Positions 1 to 8,885 of a DNA stretch of 64,000 bases are shown one piece after another. The stretch is taken from contig CAYPCQ010000015.1 of assembly GCA_964409245.1 (NCBI GenBank), positions 1 through 64,000 on the forward strand, written 5' to 3'. The translations under genes were made by a program, and so were the position numbers. How positions within the stretch are numbered: the stretch's first letter is position 1; the number at the start of each line of letters is the position of its first letter. The notes beneath the pieces were generated by a model that was not told the origin of the DNA, made no database searches, and saw nothing but the letters and a program-made list of their open reading frames with translations. The stretch comes from CAIMWS01 sp964409245 (GTDB lineage: Bacteria; Verrucomicrobiota; Verrucomicrobiia; Limisphaerales; UBA1319).

Positions 1-1
1 C

Positions 2-100
2 ACGCGGTTTGTCTATGACGGGTGGAACCTGGTGGCCGAGCTGAATTCCGACCTCGGAACTCGGACCTCCGACTTCAGCCCTCTGCCCCGCCGGTTTTAA
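2..100 (+). CDS. C-terminal tail of an RHS-repeat protein (cut by the left edge)
   Basis: The frame opening at base 2 reads TRFVYDGWNLVAELN and ends in TAA after 32 codons. The string RFVYDGWNLVAE matches the conserved RHS/YD-repeat core signature (Y-x-Y-D-x-x-x-N-L/R), so this is the end of an RHS or wall-associated-type secreted protein that begins left of the window. The last 18 residues, derived from DNA rich in GGACCTCCGAC-like repeats, look like non-conserved read-through. Whether the parent gene is intact or a remnant cannot be told from this piece. Confidence 0.5.
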   Translation, partial: TRFVYDGWNLVAELNSDLGTRTSDFSPLPRRF

Positions 101-138
101 ATTTGAAATCAGCCTCCGGCCATTCTACTTTGCCCATC

Positions 139-1878
139 ATGGAATCCACCACGCCCTTTTATCGCCAATCCACCCGGATCCTGGCGGTGATCCTGCTCGC
201 CGCCTGGCACCACACCGGCTGGACCGCGGAAACCACCACACCCCGCAAGAAATTCATCGAGCTGGGATGGGACATCCCCTCCACCTCGGAACTCCGCGAA
301 AGCTGGCGGGAAATGGAGGCGGCAACCCCGTTCGACGGGGTTATGTTCAAACTGGAAGGCAAGGACGGCGACGGCCGTCAATTCACCAGCGAAGCCATCT
401 GGGACGGGCGTCCCTGGCAACGCGCCTGGCTCGAACCCGCTTTGGCTGACCTCCAATCCTGCCGGTTCTCACGGTTCACGGATAATTTCCTCCGTTTCAA
501 TGCGGCGCCGGGAAACCTGGAATGGCCGGACGAGGCTGGCTGGGTGGCTTTGGCCGGCAAGGCCGGCCATGTGGCCTGGCTGATGAAACAGGCGGGAGGC
601 AAAGGCTTGGCGATCGATTTTGAATCATATGGGGCGCAGCAGTTCAAGTTCGATGCCTCCAAGGGGCCTTCTTTTGCGGAAATTTCAGCGCTGGCCCGCC
701 AGCGGGGCGCCCTTTTCACCCGGGCCATTGCCCGGGAATTCCCCGAGGCCGTACTGCTGACCCTCTGGATGAACAGCATCAACCTCCAGGCCGCAACCAG
801 CGATGACCCGGCGGCCATTCTCGCCCACGCCGGTTATGGGCTGTTGCCCGCCTTCATTGACGGGATGCTGGATGCCGCGCCACCAGGCATGCGGTTGGTG
901 GATGGATGCGAAAACGGTTATTACCTGGATTCGGCTGAAGAATATTTGCGCACGGCGCACGAGATGCGTTCGTGGCAGGGCGGGGCTATCCGGCTGGTGT
1001 CCCCGGAGAACCGGCCGAAATACCGGCGACAGGTGCAAGGGGGATTTGGGTTTTATCTTGATATGTTTCTCAATGGGGCCACTAACCGCTACTACCGCGG
1101 CCCGCTCAATGGCTCCCGGCTGGCCCGGCTGGAACGTAACCTCGGTTACGCTCACGAAGCCGCCGATGAATATGTCTGGATCTACGGGGAACAATGCCGC
1201 TGGTGGGGAAAGCCATTGCCACTGCCAGCGACCAGCGGCCGTGGCCGCCTCTGGGAGGAAGCCATGCCGGGCATCACCCGTGCTATCGCTTACGTCCGCA
1301 ATCCGGCGGGCGCCGCCCGGGACGAAATCGCCAGGCTGAGAACGGGGGGCAAGCTCACCAACCTCGCCTTCAATGGGGATTTCAGCCAGCCAGCCAGCCC
1401 GGAATCCGGTGCGCCACCTGCCCGGTTTGAAACCTGGCAGGACGGGAAAACCTCGGCTGGCAAATTCGGCTGGGATGCCAAAGTGGGAGGCGGCTCAGCG
1501 CATGCGGTGCGCGTGAAATGGGGCTGTTTTCTCCAAGCTCACCCGGTCCAACCGGGCGAAAAGTATGTGGTCCAAGCCGCCTGCCTGCCGCGCGGAAAAT
1601 CGAATCCCACCCTGATTGTGCGGTGGCAGACGGCCGAAGGCCGCTGGACTCACGAACCCGATGACCGCACTTTTGTTTTCTCCCCGGATGAACCGGCAGT
1701 GGCGGCGATGGAAAAACCCCGCTTGGAACCATCGGCAAACTGGCGGAAGGCTTTTGCCATGGTCACCGCCCCGCCTGATACCGGCAAAATGGTGATCCTG
1801 CTCAATGTCACCGGCCAGACCTCCGACCAGGATGAGTGCTGGTTTGATGACCTGGGGCTTTACGCTTTAGGCCGGTGA
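139..1878 (+). CDS. Secreted protein of unknown family, glycosidase-like with a C-terminal carbohydrate-binding-like module
   Basis: The frame stays open from a GTG at 22, but the ATG at 139 starts a clean signal peptide (hydrophobic stretch RILAVILLAAW, residues 13-23, Ala cleavage region near 31), so 579 residues is preferred. I do not recognise the family. The first two thirds alternate like a TIM barrel, with GLAIDFESYG and a cluster of Trp/Tyr reminiscent of glycoside hydrolases. After about residue 440 comes a beta-rich segment (NLAFNGDFSQP ... ECWFDDLGLYAL) resembling CBM4/CBM9-type or galactose-binding jelly rolls, where NGDFS starts and WFDDL ends are typical. Probably exported and acting on polysaccharide. 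It converges with the DUF2723 gene. Confidence 0.7.
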   Translation: MESTTPFYRQSTRILAVILLAAWHHTGWTAETTTPRKKFIELGWDIPSTSELRESWREMEAATPFDGVMFKLEGKDGDGRQFTSEAIWDGRPWQRAWLEPALADLQSCRFSRFTDNFLRFNAAPGNLEWPDEAGWVALAGKAGHVAWLMKQAGGKGLAIDFESYGAQQFKFDASKGPSFAEISALARQRGALFTRAIAREFPEAVLLTLWMNSINLQAATSDDPAAILAHAGYGLLPAFIDGMLDAAPPGMRLVDGCENGYYLDSAEEYLRTAHEMRSWQGGAIRLVSPENRPKYRRQVQGGFGFYLDMFLNGATNRYYRGPLNGSRLARLERNLGYAHEAADEYVWIYGEQCRWWGKPLPLPATSGRGRLWEEAMPGITRAIAYVRNPAGAARDEIARLRTGGKLTNLAFNGDFSQPASPESGAPPARFETWQDGKTSAGKFGWDAKVGGGSAHAVRVKWGCFLQAHPVQPGEKYVVQAACLPRGKSNPTLIVRWQTAEGRWTHEPDDRTFVFSPDEPAVAAMEKPRLEPSANWRKAFAMVTAPPDTGKMVILLNVTGQTSDQDECWFDDLGLYALGR

Positions 1879-1936
1879 CCGGCCTGCAGCCACGATTGCC
1901 CAAAGGGAACTATGGCTTATGACCCCCAGGACCATT

Positions 1937-4900
1937 CTACTCACCCTTGATTAATTTGGTGAATTCGGGGAGCTGTTTGAGCGCCTGGAACCGGCTATCC
2001 TGGCCGGCCATGGCGGCGACATCCTTGGCGGCCGGCTGTTTGGCCTTCCGGATCCGGCCGAACTGAATGGATTTGCCGAGGGAATCGAGGGCTTCTTTTT
2101 GCTTGCCGACCATGCATTGCAGGGCGGCCAGATCATACCAGGCTTCCGGATTTTCGGGCGCTGTTTTGACGAGCCGCACCAGGCATTTTTCAAGCATGGA
2201 GGGATTGCCGGCAGCAGCCATTTGCTGGGCCGCAGTGGTCAGGGCTTGGGCATCCACACCCGGCGAAGCGATCACCTGCTCGACCAGATCCAGGGCGAGG
2301 GGAAGTTTCTGGCGCTGCAGATAGGCCTGCGCGAGCTGCAACCCGGCGTTGGCATTGTTGCTGTTGGCCCGGTATTGGCCGTTCAGGTTGGTGATCAATA
2401 GGTCCAGGGTGCTATTGGCCTCATCCGCTTTTTGGCGCATGGCGTAGGCCTGGGCCACCCAGAAACCCAATTGAATATTGCTGGAATTGGCCCGGAATTG
2501 CGGCTCCATCTGTGCCAGCATCTGATCCAGGAAAGCCATGGCTTTATTGGTCTGCTGCTGCTGCAGGTAGGAGTTCACCAAATTGAAGGCCATCGGGATA
2601 TTGGCCGGATTTTGCTGCAGCTGCTGCTCCAGGTGGTTGGGTTGCGCCTGGCCCGGGAAATTCCGGGCGCCCTGTTCCTTCAGGATCCGCAAGTTTTCCA
2701 CGAGATCCCTTACCCCTTTGTTCTCAGGATCGAAGCTGAAGCAGGTCTTGGCGATCAGCAGGGCCTCATCAACCCGCTGGGCGCTGATCAGCAGGTTCAC
2801 GTAGCGGAAGACCGCTTCCGGGCTGTAAGGGCAAAAGGCAAACGATTGCTTGAAGGCGAATTCAGCCTCTTTCAGCACCCGCTGCTGCTCGGCGGATCCC
2901 GGGGCGGCGGCATTCACCCGCCAGGCATATAAACCGGCGATGGCGCTGCGCAATTTGGAAAAGGCTTTCTGGGCATCGTTGTCCCGCACGAACTTGCGGT
3001 CGCCCCGGAAATTGGTGTAATCCCGGCGCCGGTAAACCCGCTGCACGAAATCGCATATCTCCTGCAGGGAGGTGTCGTATTTGATCCAGTTGCCGCACAA
3101 CCGACCGGCATACTGGCTCCAGAATTCATGGTCCCGTTTCAACATTTCCTCGGTCATCTCGGCCACCGGCTGGCGATTGATTTTCATGATGATGCCAAAG
3201 GGTGTCAGATAAGGGTACATCCACTTCAGCGGGAAGCTTTCCTCCACGTAAAACTCGTGGTCCGGGTTGGCGTCGAAAATCACTTTCGTGAGCAGGCCGT
3301 TGATCTGCATCACGGACACCTGCCCGGATACCTGCACCCGGTTGTCGATGACGCGCACATCTTCGCCCGGCTCCAGTTGGTTCGCCTGCAGCCGCCGCTG
3401 GGCGTCGCCGATATAATCCTCGAAGCATTTCTTGGATTCCTCGGGGGATGGAGTATGGATTTCCTTGGGCGGATATACCTTTTCGGCCCGCCGGCTTTGC
3501 TCCACTTTGGCGCCCATCCAGTTGACGAGCTGATCCAGCGGCTCCACGGCCCTGGCCAAAGAATTGGTATAATCATTGGCTTCCGCTTCCTTGCGCATCC
3601 GGAACATTTCCTGGAAGAACGGGGTATCCTTTTGCGTGGAGCGGTTGTAATGGGCACGGATGTAATTCAAGTAAGTGCCATCCGCCAGGGCATTTTGGGT
3701 GATGATATAGACATCCCGCCGGTCGAATTTGGGATCGCGCCGTTTATGCGGAGGAATGAAACTCTCGCAAAAGATCATGTAGGTGGGACAGAACCGGCCG
3801 GGATCGGTGCCTCCGAACAAAATGGCATCGCGCGCCATTTCCGGGTAAAATTGGCCGGATTTCCCGAAATCCGGCGGTGTGAACATGTCGTGCCCGAACC
3901 AGAATCCGAACAGATGCCCGTGCTGTTCATTATCGGCCCAGTGGGCCAGGAAAGGATGCAGGGGCATGAGGGCGATGAGCCCCAGGAGTTGGGGGGTGGG
4001 AGTTTTGGTGCGTGACAGGAGTAAAATAACGATAAAGCCAACCGCGAGCGCCAGCCCGAAAAGATCGGTGTAAAACATCAGCGGCGAAGCGATTTCCTGG
4101 GGGACATCCAAATTCACCACCACAGTGCTGTTCCGGTAAGTTGCCACCGTGGTATAAAGGGCAATGCCCGCCGCCACCGCGCCTCCGTAAAGAGCCGGCA
4201 TCCGGAAATTCTGATACTGGGTGACCAGGAAGCTCATAATGAGCGCCAGGCCGTAGCCGACGACGATGGCGATCAGGCTGAAAGAGGCGGTGAAAAACAC
4301 CTTGTTCAAATCCTTGTTGGCACGGTCGGTGCCCGGGTTAAGCAGGATCATGAGCAGGATGCCCAGGCAAAGGAAGATGGCGAACAAGCCCGCGAACCAG
4401 CTCCGCTCCCGCTTTTGCATGCGGGTGAAACAGGCGAAGGGCACCAAGCCGATGAGCAGATAAACCACATTGAACTCCTCCACGGCGCTGCCACCGAACA
4501 TCCATAGCTGCTGGAGGAATTTCCCCAGGCTGCCGGTGGGATTGGTCCGCTCATATTGGCCGCGGGTAAGGGCATGCAGAAAACCATCCCAGGTGCGGGC
4601 GTAGCCCCAATTCATGGGCGGATTGGTGGAGGAAAAGAGCGGCATCAGGAAATACAATCCGGATCCCACCATCCACGCGCCGGCAATGGCCAAAGCGGGC
4701 AGCCAATCCTCCAGGGTGAAGATCCGGTCAGCCATATCAGTCAGCCAGTAATAGAAATAGATCAAACCGATGCCCAAGGCATTGATCAGGAACAAAAGCA
4801 AGGTGTGGTCGCTGTCCTTGAAGGTGCCTTTTTGCTGCCCCATGATCCACAACAGCCAGATCAAGGCCACCCCGGCGAAGTGGACCAGCAGGATTTTCAG

Positions 4901-5788
4901 CCGCGTCAAAGCATCCACGGTGAGGGAATACCAGACCACGACATAGATCGAACCAATGCCGACCACATTGAAAATGGTGAACAAGGGGACGTTTTGGTCG
5001 AAAGTGGTCATCCAGCCTTTGTATTTGCCGAACAGGCCCAACAGGTAAACGAGGCTGTTGATAAAGAAGAGGTTGCGGCCCAGGCGCGGTTTCACCGCCA
5101 GGACGGCGACTTCAATGCCCATCGCGGCCACTAACAGGGTCTGGTGGTTGGTGAAACAAACCCCGAAGAGGAAGGCCGCCAAATACAGATAACGGTATTG
5201 ATGCGGAGCGTAAACCCAGCGCAGCAGGCAGCACATCACCCCCATCAATGACAAAACGCCCAGGCAATACACCTCCACAATGATCGCCTGGCTCCAGAAA
5301 AACCCGTTGAAGGCCAGCAGGCAGCCCGCGACAAAACCGGAGGTCACGCAGATGAAATTCTCCCAGCGGCGGTCGATGTTCTTCAGTTCCGCCATGCCCT
5401 CGATGATCATGCTGCTCCCGCGGGAAACCATCAGGGCGAGGAGCCCGCAGGCGGTTGCCGCCGCCACGGCCGAGGCGACTCCCACGCGGAAGGCGATATT
5501 CGATACGGGCAGCAAAACGGTGAACAGCCAGGTGAATACGGTCCACACCGGGTAGCCAGGCGGATGCGGCACCCCGCAATAATAGGATCCCACCGCCAGT
5601 TCGCCCGAATCCTCCAGGGTCAGATCCGGCGCCAAGGTCATTAAATAACCGATCAGCACCATGAAGGTGGTGACTCCAAAGGTTATCCAATCAATGCGTC
5701 GATACAATGGCGGCATGGCGGCCACCGGAGCGCTTACCCCTTTGGCCGGATTTCCGGGCGCCGTTTCTTTGCTTTTCACCTGGCTCAT
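1937..5788 (-). CDS. DUF2723 / TMEM260-like polytopic membrane protein with C-terminal TPR region
   Basis: A 1283-residue integral membrane protein. After a ~45-residue cytoplasmic tail the first TM segment leads into LAPDLTLEDSGELAVGSYYC and GVPHPPGYPVWTV, the hallmark first loop of DUF2723. This is the GT-C-like family that includes TMEM260 protein O-mannosyltransferase; the acidic E-D/S-G-E cluster is the presumed catalytic site. About 14 more TM helices follow to near residue 640, then a large soluble part ending in TPR-like helices (NPANIPMAFNLVNSYLQQQQ, NPEAWYDLAALQCM). It is the last gene of a sigma/anti-sigma operon, starting 2 bp after the anti-sigma stop. Substrate unknown; surface glycosylation is an inference from family. 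Confidence 0.8.
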   Translation of the reverse strand: MSQVKSKETAPGNPAKGVSAPVAAMPPLYRRIDWITFGVTTFMVLIGYLMTLAPDLTLEDSGELAVGSYYCGVPHPPGYPVWTVFTWLFTVLLPVSNIAFRVGVASAVAAATACGLLALMVSRGSSMIIEGMAELKNIDRRWENFICVTSGFVAGCLLAFNGFFWSQAIIVEVYCLGVLSLMGVMCCLLRWVYAPHQYRYLYLAAFLFGVCFTNHQTLLVAAMGIEVAVLAVKPRLGRNLFFINSLVYLLGLFGKYKGWMTTFDQNVPLFTIFNVVGIGSIYVVVWYSLTVDALTRLKILLVHFAGVALIWLLWIMGQQKGTFKDSDHTLLLFLINALGIGLIYFYYWLTDMADRIFTLEDWLPALAIAGAWMVGSGLYFLMPLFSSTNPPMNWGYARTWDGFLHALTRGQYERTNPTGSLGKFLQQLWMFGGSAVEEFNVVYLLIGLVPFACFTRMQKRERSWFAGLFAIFLCLGILLMILLNPGTDRANKDLNKVFFTASFSLIAIVVGYGLALIMSFLVTQYQNFRMPALYGGAVAAGIALYTTVATYRNSTVVVNLDVPQEIASPLMFYTDLFGLALAVGFIVILLLSRTKTPTPQLLGLIALMPLHPFLAHWADNEQHGHLFGFWFGHDMFTPPDFGKSGQFYPEMARDAILFGGTDPGRFCPTYMIFCESFIPPHKRRDPKFDRRDVYIITQNALADGTYLNYIRAHYNRSTQKDTPFFQEMFRMRKEAEANDYTNSLARAVEPLDQLVNWMGAKVEQSRRAEKVYPPKEIHTPSPEESKKCFEDYIGDAQRRLQANQLEPGEDVRVIDNRVQVSGQVSVMQINGLLTKVIFDANPDHEFYVEESFPLKWMYPYLTPFGIIMKINRQPVAEMTEEMLKRDHEFWSQYAGRLCGNWIKYDTSLQEICDFVQRVYRRRDYTNFRGDRKFVRDNDAQKAFSKLRSAIAGLYAWRVNAAAPGSAEQQRVLKEAEFAFKQSFAFCPYSPEAVFRYVNLLISAQRVDEALLIAKTCFSFDPENKGVRDLVENLRILKEQGARNFPGQAQPNHLEQQLQQNPANIPMAFNLVNSYLQQQQTNKAMAFLDQMLAQMEPQFRANSSNIQLGFWVAQAYAMRQKADEANSTLDLLITNLNGQYRANSNNANAGLQLAQAYLQRQKLPLALDLVEQVIASPGVDAQALTTAAQQMAAAGNPSMLEKCLVRLVKTAPENPEAWYDLAALQCMVGKQKEALDSLGKSIQFGRIRKAKQPAAKDVAAMAGQDSRFQALKQLPEFTKLIKGE

Positions 5789-5790
5789 GA

Positions 5791-6177
5791 TTAATTTCTC
5801 AAACTGTTCGTCGAAAATAACAAAAATGACCCGTTACTTGAATGGGAAGGGCGGGTGTTTGTCCACTCCAAAATCGCGGAGACCACGTTCCAATCACCGG
5901 GGCTGGCGGCATCAGCGTAACTCTGGCTCAGCGGATTGGCCAGTGATCCAGAAAAGGAAAAGGCCTGGGGTTTGGCGGAATGGGCATGGGGAAACAGCAC
6001 CTGCTGTTGAACCACCAGCAAGCCGGCCAGCATCGACGCGCTGGCCACCGGCGCCAGCCAGCTCCAGCTAAACCAGTGGGAGGGGGAATAAGCGTTTTGG
6101 GCAAACAACTTCCGCGCGATCTGCGGCGCGGGACGCCGCAGGGTCCATTTCCGAAGTTGGTTCTCGAATTGATCCAT
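5791..6177 (-). CDS. Small single-TM protein, putative anti-sigma factor
   Basis: 128 residues from ATG 6177, preceded by an AAGAGGA Shine-Dalgarno 8 nt upstream inside the sigma gene. The start (MDQFENQLRKWTLRRPAP) is a short cytoplasmic segment like many minimal anti-sigma N-termini. One TM helix follows (about residues 40-62, APVASASMLAGLLVVQQQ), then a periplasmic Ser-rich tail. No HxxxCxxC zinc motif is present. The function is inferred from position: it overlaps the sigma gene by 110 bp in another frame and is followed 2 bp later by the DUF2723 gene, a layout typical of ECF sigma/anti-sigma pairs. Confidence 0.55.
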   Translation of the reverse strand: MDQFENQLRKWTLRRPAPQIARKLFAQNAYSPSHWFSWSWLAPVASASMLAGLLVVQQQVLFPHAHSAKPQAFSFSGSLANPLSQSYADAASPGDWNVVSAILEWTNTRPSHSSNGSFLLFSTNSLRN

Positions 6178-6673
6178 AAGCAGTATCCTCTTTGCTATCC
6201 AATAACTTATGCAGTTTTTGAATCCCGTAACGATAACGTCCGGCAGCCGTGTTCGGCGAGACACCCAGCAAACCGCCAATGGCCTCGAAGGTATATTCAT
6301 GCCAGATTTTCAGCACGATCACTTCCCGTTGTTCCACTGGCAAATGCTCCAGGCAGCGCATGGCTTCGCGCTCCAAGGAGGTTTCGGCGGCAGGCTCAAA
6401 CCAGCGGGTTGCTTCAAACTCACGCACCAGCCTGCGCCACAAGCCGCGCCGGTAATTGAAGGCCCGGTTCCGATAGCTGCGGACGCAGTACTGAACCGGT
6501 TCGGCGGGCGGAGCATCCAGCTTCAGAAGCGCCGTAAACGTGTCCTGCAGAACATCTTCCGCTTCGCTGTGGCTTAATCCCAAGGCGCGCCCATAAAGGA
6601 TCAGCTCCAGCGCCTTGTTTTCGTAAAGGCGCTCGCACCAATCACCATTGCCGGCTGTTTTGAACGGCGACAT
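6068..6673 (-). CDS. RNA polymerase sigma factor, ECF-like sigma-70 family
   Basis: 201 residues. Region 2 is recognisable around residues 20-75 (ALGLSHSEAEDVLQDTFTALL, with the EDVLQDTF core of ECF factors). Region 4 lies at about 110-160: HLPVEQREVIVLKIWHEYTF, then the helix-turn-helix EAIGGLLGVSPNTAAGRYRYG. The C-terminal ~35 residues after KLLDSKEDTA are unlike sigma factors and coincide with the overlap with the downstream putative anti-sigma start, so this part is probably constrained by the other gene. It heads a three-gene operon; autoregulation is usual for such factors, but no convincing promoter was identified in the 72 bp upstream. Confidence 0.85.
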   Translation of the reverse strand: MSPFKTAGNGDWCERLYENKALELILYGRALGLSHSEAEDVLQDTFTALLKLDAPPAEPVQYCVRSYRNRAFNYRRGLWRRLVREFEATRWFEPAAETSLEREAMRCLEHLPVEQREVIVLKIWHEYTFEAIGGLLGVSPNTAAGRYRYGIQKLHKLLDSKEDTAYGSIREPTSEMDPAASRAADRAEVVCPKRLFPLPLV

Positions 6674-6727
6674 TCACTATATACACACCACATCCGCCCA
6701 CATTTGTATAATCAACCCATTAGAATA

Positions 6728-6741
6728 CGGCACTCCTGCCG
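6728..6741 (-). terminator. Weak hairpin after the Gfo/Idh gene
   Basis: Five-base-pair stem CGGCA/TGCCG with a 4-nt loop just downstream of the oxidoreductase stop on the minus strand, followed by TATTCTA rather than a clean T-run. It may attenuate read-through into the sigma operon 70 bp away, but the stem is short. Confidence 0.25.
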
Positions 6742-6745
6742 GTCT

Positions 6746-8095
6746 CTACACGGTAAATTCCTCCGGCTTAATGCTTAACGTCTTTCGCTGGATAGCCGCC
6801 TCGTTGATTTTATGGAGCAATACTTCCACCGGCCAGGCCATTTCTGCGGAATAGTTCAGCGTCTCCTTGCCCCGCATGGCCGCAATCCAATTCTCCAGGT
6901 GGGGCTGATGCAATGGCCGATCCAGAACCACCGGGATTTGATAGCCAACCACCTGCCCGGTTTCACGCACATGGACCGCGTTGGGATCCTCCGGTTCGGT
7001 GGCTTCCTTTTCCGGCGGCGGCTGCAGGGATTGATCTTTGACCAGGTGGTTTTGCTTTACCAATTCGTCCCATTCCGCCGCATACGGTTCCTGGCAGGCT
7101 TTGGTCCATTTGGGGTTCTCGGACATTTGCAGGGTGCCTTCGGTGCCCATGAATTTTTCAAAATGGCTCTCCAAACCGCTGTTGGAAGTGGTGATCACCT
7201 GGAAAAGGGCCCGCACCAGGCCAGCGGGGGCGGGGTATTCCAAAATCGCCATCAGATTGTCAAAGCCCTCGAGATCCCGGTAATAATCGCGGCCGGCGCT
7301 GACGGTTATGGCCTGCGGCAGGACGCCCAGGAACCAATTCGCCACCGCCACTTGCTGGACCCCAAAATCGGCAAACAGCCCGGCGCTGAACTTGCGGAAA
7401 TTCCGCCAATTCCGCAATTCGTTCATGCTGGCATACCCGTAAGGTTTCAGGGCCTCGTCGGTCATGGCTTGCCGTTTGGGCCAGCCCAAGTCCTCCGCCA
7501 CGCGATGGGCAAACTGGGCGTTCACCTGCGTGGGAATGCCGGTCAATTTCGCTTTTTGAAAAAGATTCTGGCAGGCGTGGCGGTAACGCGGATTGCTGGC
7601 CCGCTGGTAGCCGATCTGCAGCAGTTTGGAGGTTTCTTTCATGGTGCGCACCATGGACCGGGCCGCCTCCAAGGTATGAGCCATGGTTTTTTCGCAGTAA
7701 ACGTGCAATCCCGCTTTCAGGCAGGCATTGGCCTGCTCGGCGTGGGCAAAATCCGGGGTGGCCACGATCACGCCCCGCAAATCCTTCTGCCGCTCGAGCA
7801 TTTCCCGGTAATCCCCATACTCTTTGACCTCCTGCCCGTAATTCTTCAAGAACGCCGACGCCGTGCGCCGCCGGTATTCCCAAATATCGCAAACGGCACG
7901 GAAGCGAAGCTTGGGTATGCCCAGGGCGGCCTGGATAAGAGTCCGGCCATGCTCCCCGGCGCCGATGATGGCGAGGTTGATATCCGGCGCTTCTTCGCCG
8001 TGCAATCCGGCCAGCGGCACGGCCAGCAGACCGGCCCCGGCGGCGGATCCGGCGGCCAGGAATCGGCGCCGGGATAACTGGTTGGCGTGGTTCAT
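6746..8095 (-). CDS. Tat-exported Gfo/Idh/MocA family oxidoreductase
   Basis: 449 residues. The N-terminus carries a twin-arginine signal (SRRRFLAAG, residues 8-16, then an Ala/Gly/Leu h-region), so the folded cofactor-bound enzyme is probably exported. The Rossmann fold follows with the dinucleotide motif GAGEHG (45-50) and the family's E-K-x position as EKT (135-137, in HVYCEKTMAHT). The C-terminal half is the mixed alpha/beta Gfo/Idh/MocA_C-type domain (DYYRDLEGFDNLMAILEYP). Members oxidise or epimerise sugars and polyols with NAD(P); the substrate here is unknown. Its start lies 1 bp after the stop of the inositol-monophosphatase-like gene, so the two are cotranscribed, hinting at cyclitol or sugar metabolism. 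Confidence 0.85.
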   Translation of the reverse strand: MNHANQLSRRRFLAAGSAAGAGLLAVPLAGLHGEEAPDINLAIIGAGEHGRTLIQAALGIPKLRFRAVCDIWEYRRRTASAFLKNYGQEVKEYGDYREMLERQKDLRGVIVATPDFAHAEQANACLKAGLHVYCEKTMAHTLEAARSMVRTMKETSKLLQIGYQRASNPRYRHACQNLFQKAKLTGIPTQVNAQFAHRVAEDLGWPKRQAMTDEALKPYGYASMNELRNWRNFRKFSAGLFADFGVQQVAVANWFLGVLPQAITVSAGRDYYRDLEGFDNLMAILEYPAPAGLVRALFQVITTSNSGLESHFEKFMGTEGTLQMSENPKWTKACQEPYAAEWDELVKQNHLVKDQSLQPPPEKEATEPEDPNAVHVRETGQVVGYQIPVVLDRPLHQPHLENWIAAMRGKETLNYSAEMAWPVEVLLHKINEAAIQRKTLSIKPEEFTV

Positions 8096-8096
8096 G

Positions 8097-8885
8097 TTAT
8101 TTCGATCCTCCTTGGGTTAATCGCTCCAATTCGGGCCGCAACAAACCGTTGTTGGCCACAATGTGATAGGTATGTTCGCCAGGCAATGCCCGGTGCCAGA
8201 ATTCTCCGCCCGCACTCTCCAATATGACCGCCCCGGCAGCGATATCCCACAAGCGCACCCCGGACTCCAGGTAGGCATCCATCCGCCCGCAGGCGACATA
8301 CACCAAGTCCAAGGCCGCCGAACCCATGATCCGGATTTTCCGCACCCGCGGCGCCAATTTTTCCAGTTGCGGCAGCATTTTTTGCAAGTTCTCATCGTAT
8401 TTGGCGAATCCGACGGAAACCACGGCCTCGCTGAGACGGGCCCGCTGGCTGACCTGGATTTTCTTGCCATTCAACCGCGCCGCCTTGCCGCGGACGGCGG
8501 TCCACAATTCGTCACAAAACGGATCACGCACGACTCCCACGCAATTGACATAATCATTCCCCTGCCGCTGCTGCAAAGCGATCGACACGCAAGCGTGGGG
8601 TATTTCATAGGCAAAATTCACCGTGCCATCGATGGGATCGATCACCCACCGTTCATCCGCCAGCGGATTCCCCACGGTCCCCTCCTCCCCCAACACCGCA
8701 ACCTTGGGGAAGACGGAACGCAGAATCTTGCAGATTTTACCCTGGCAGCGCTCGTCCAACTCCAGTTTGATGTCGTGCATGGCCTCCGAATTCACCCGCT
8801 TCTGGGTGCGCCAATTCCGATACATCAGGTTGCCGGCCGCCATGGCCGCCTCCACCGCCACCGACAATGCTCGTTTGCTATCCAT
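8097..8885 (-). CDS. Inositol monophosphatase family protein
   Basis: 262 residues, usual for the family. All metal-site motifs of the Mg2+/Li+-sensitive phosphatases are present: GEEGT (66-70), WVIDPIDGT (80-88) and WDIAAG (213-218). It is expected to hydrolyse a phosphomonoester of inositol or a related sugar or nucleotide (SuhB, CysQ and histidinol-phosphatase variants share these motifs), so the exact substrate is open. It is cotranscribed with the Tat-exported oxidoreductase 1 bp downstream; the ATG at 8885 is the only sensible start. Confidence 0.85.
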   Translation of the reverse strand: MDSKRALSVAVEAAMAAGNLMYRNWRTQKRVNSEAMHDIKLELDERCQGKICKILRSVFPKVAVLGEEGTVGNPLADERWVIDPIDGTVNFAYEIPHACVSIALQQRQGNDYVNCVGVVRDPFCDELWTAVRGKAARLNGKKIQVSQRARLSEAVVSVGFAKYDENLQKMLPQLEKLAPRVRKIRIMGSAALDLVYVACGRMDAYLESGVRLWDIAAGAVILESAGGEFWHRALPGEHTYHIVANNGLLRPELERLTQGGSK

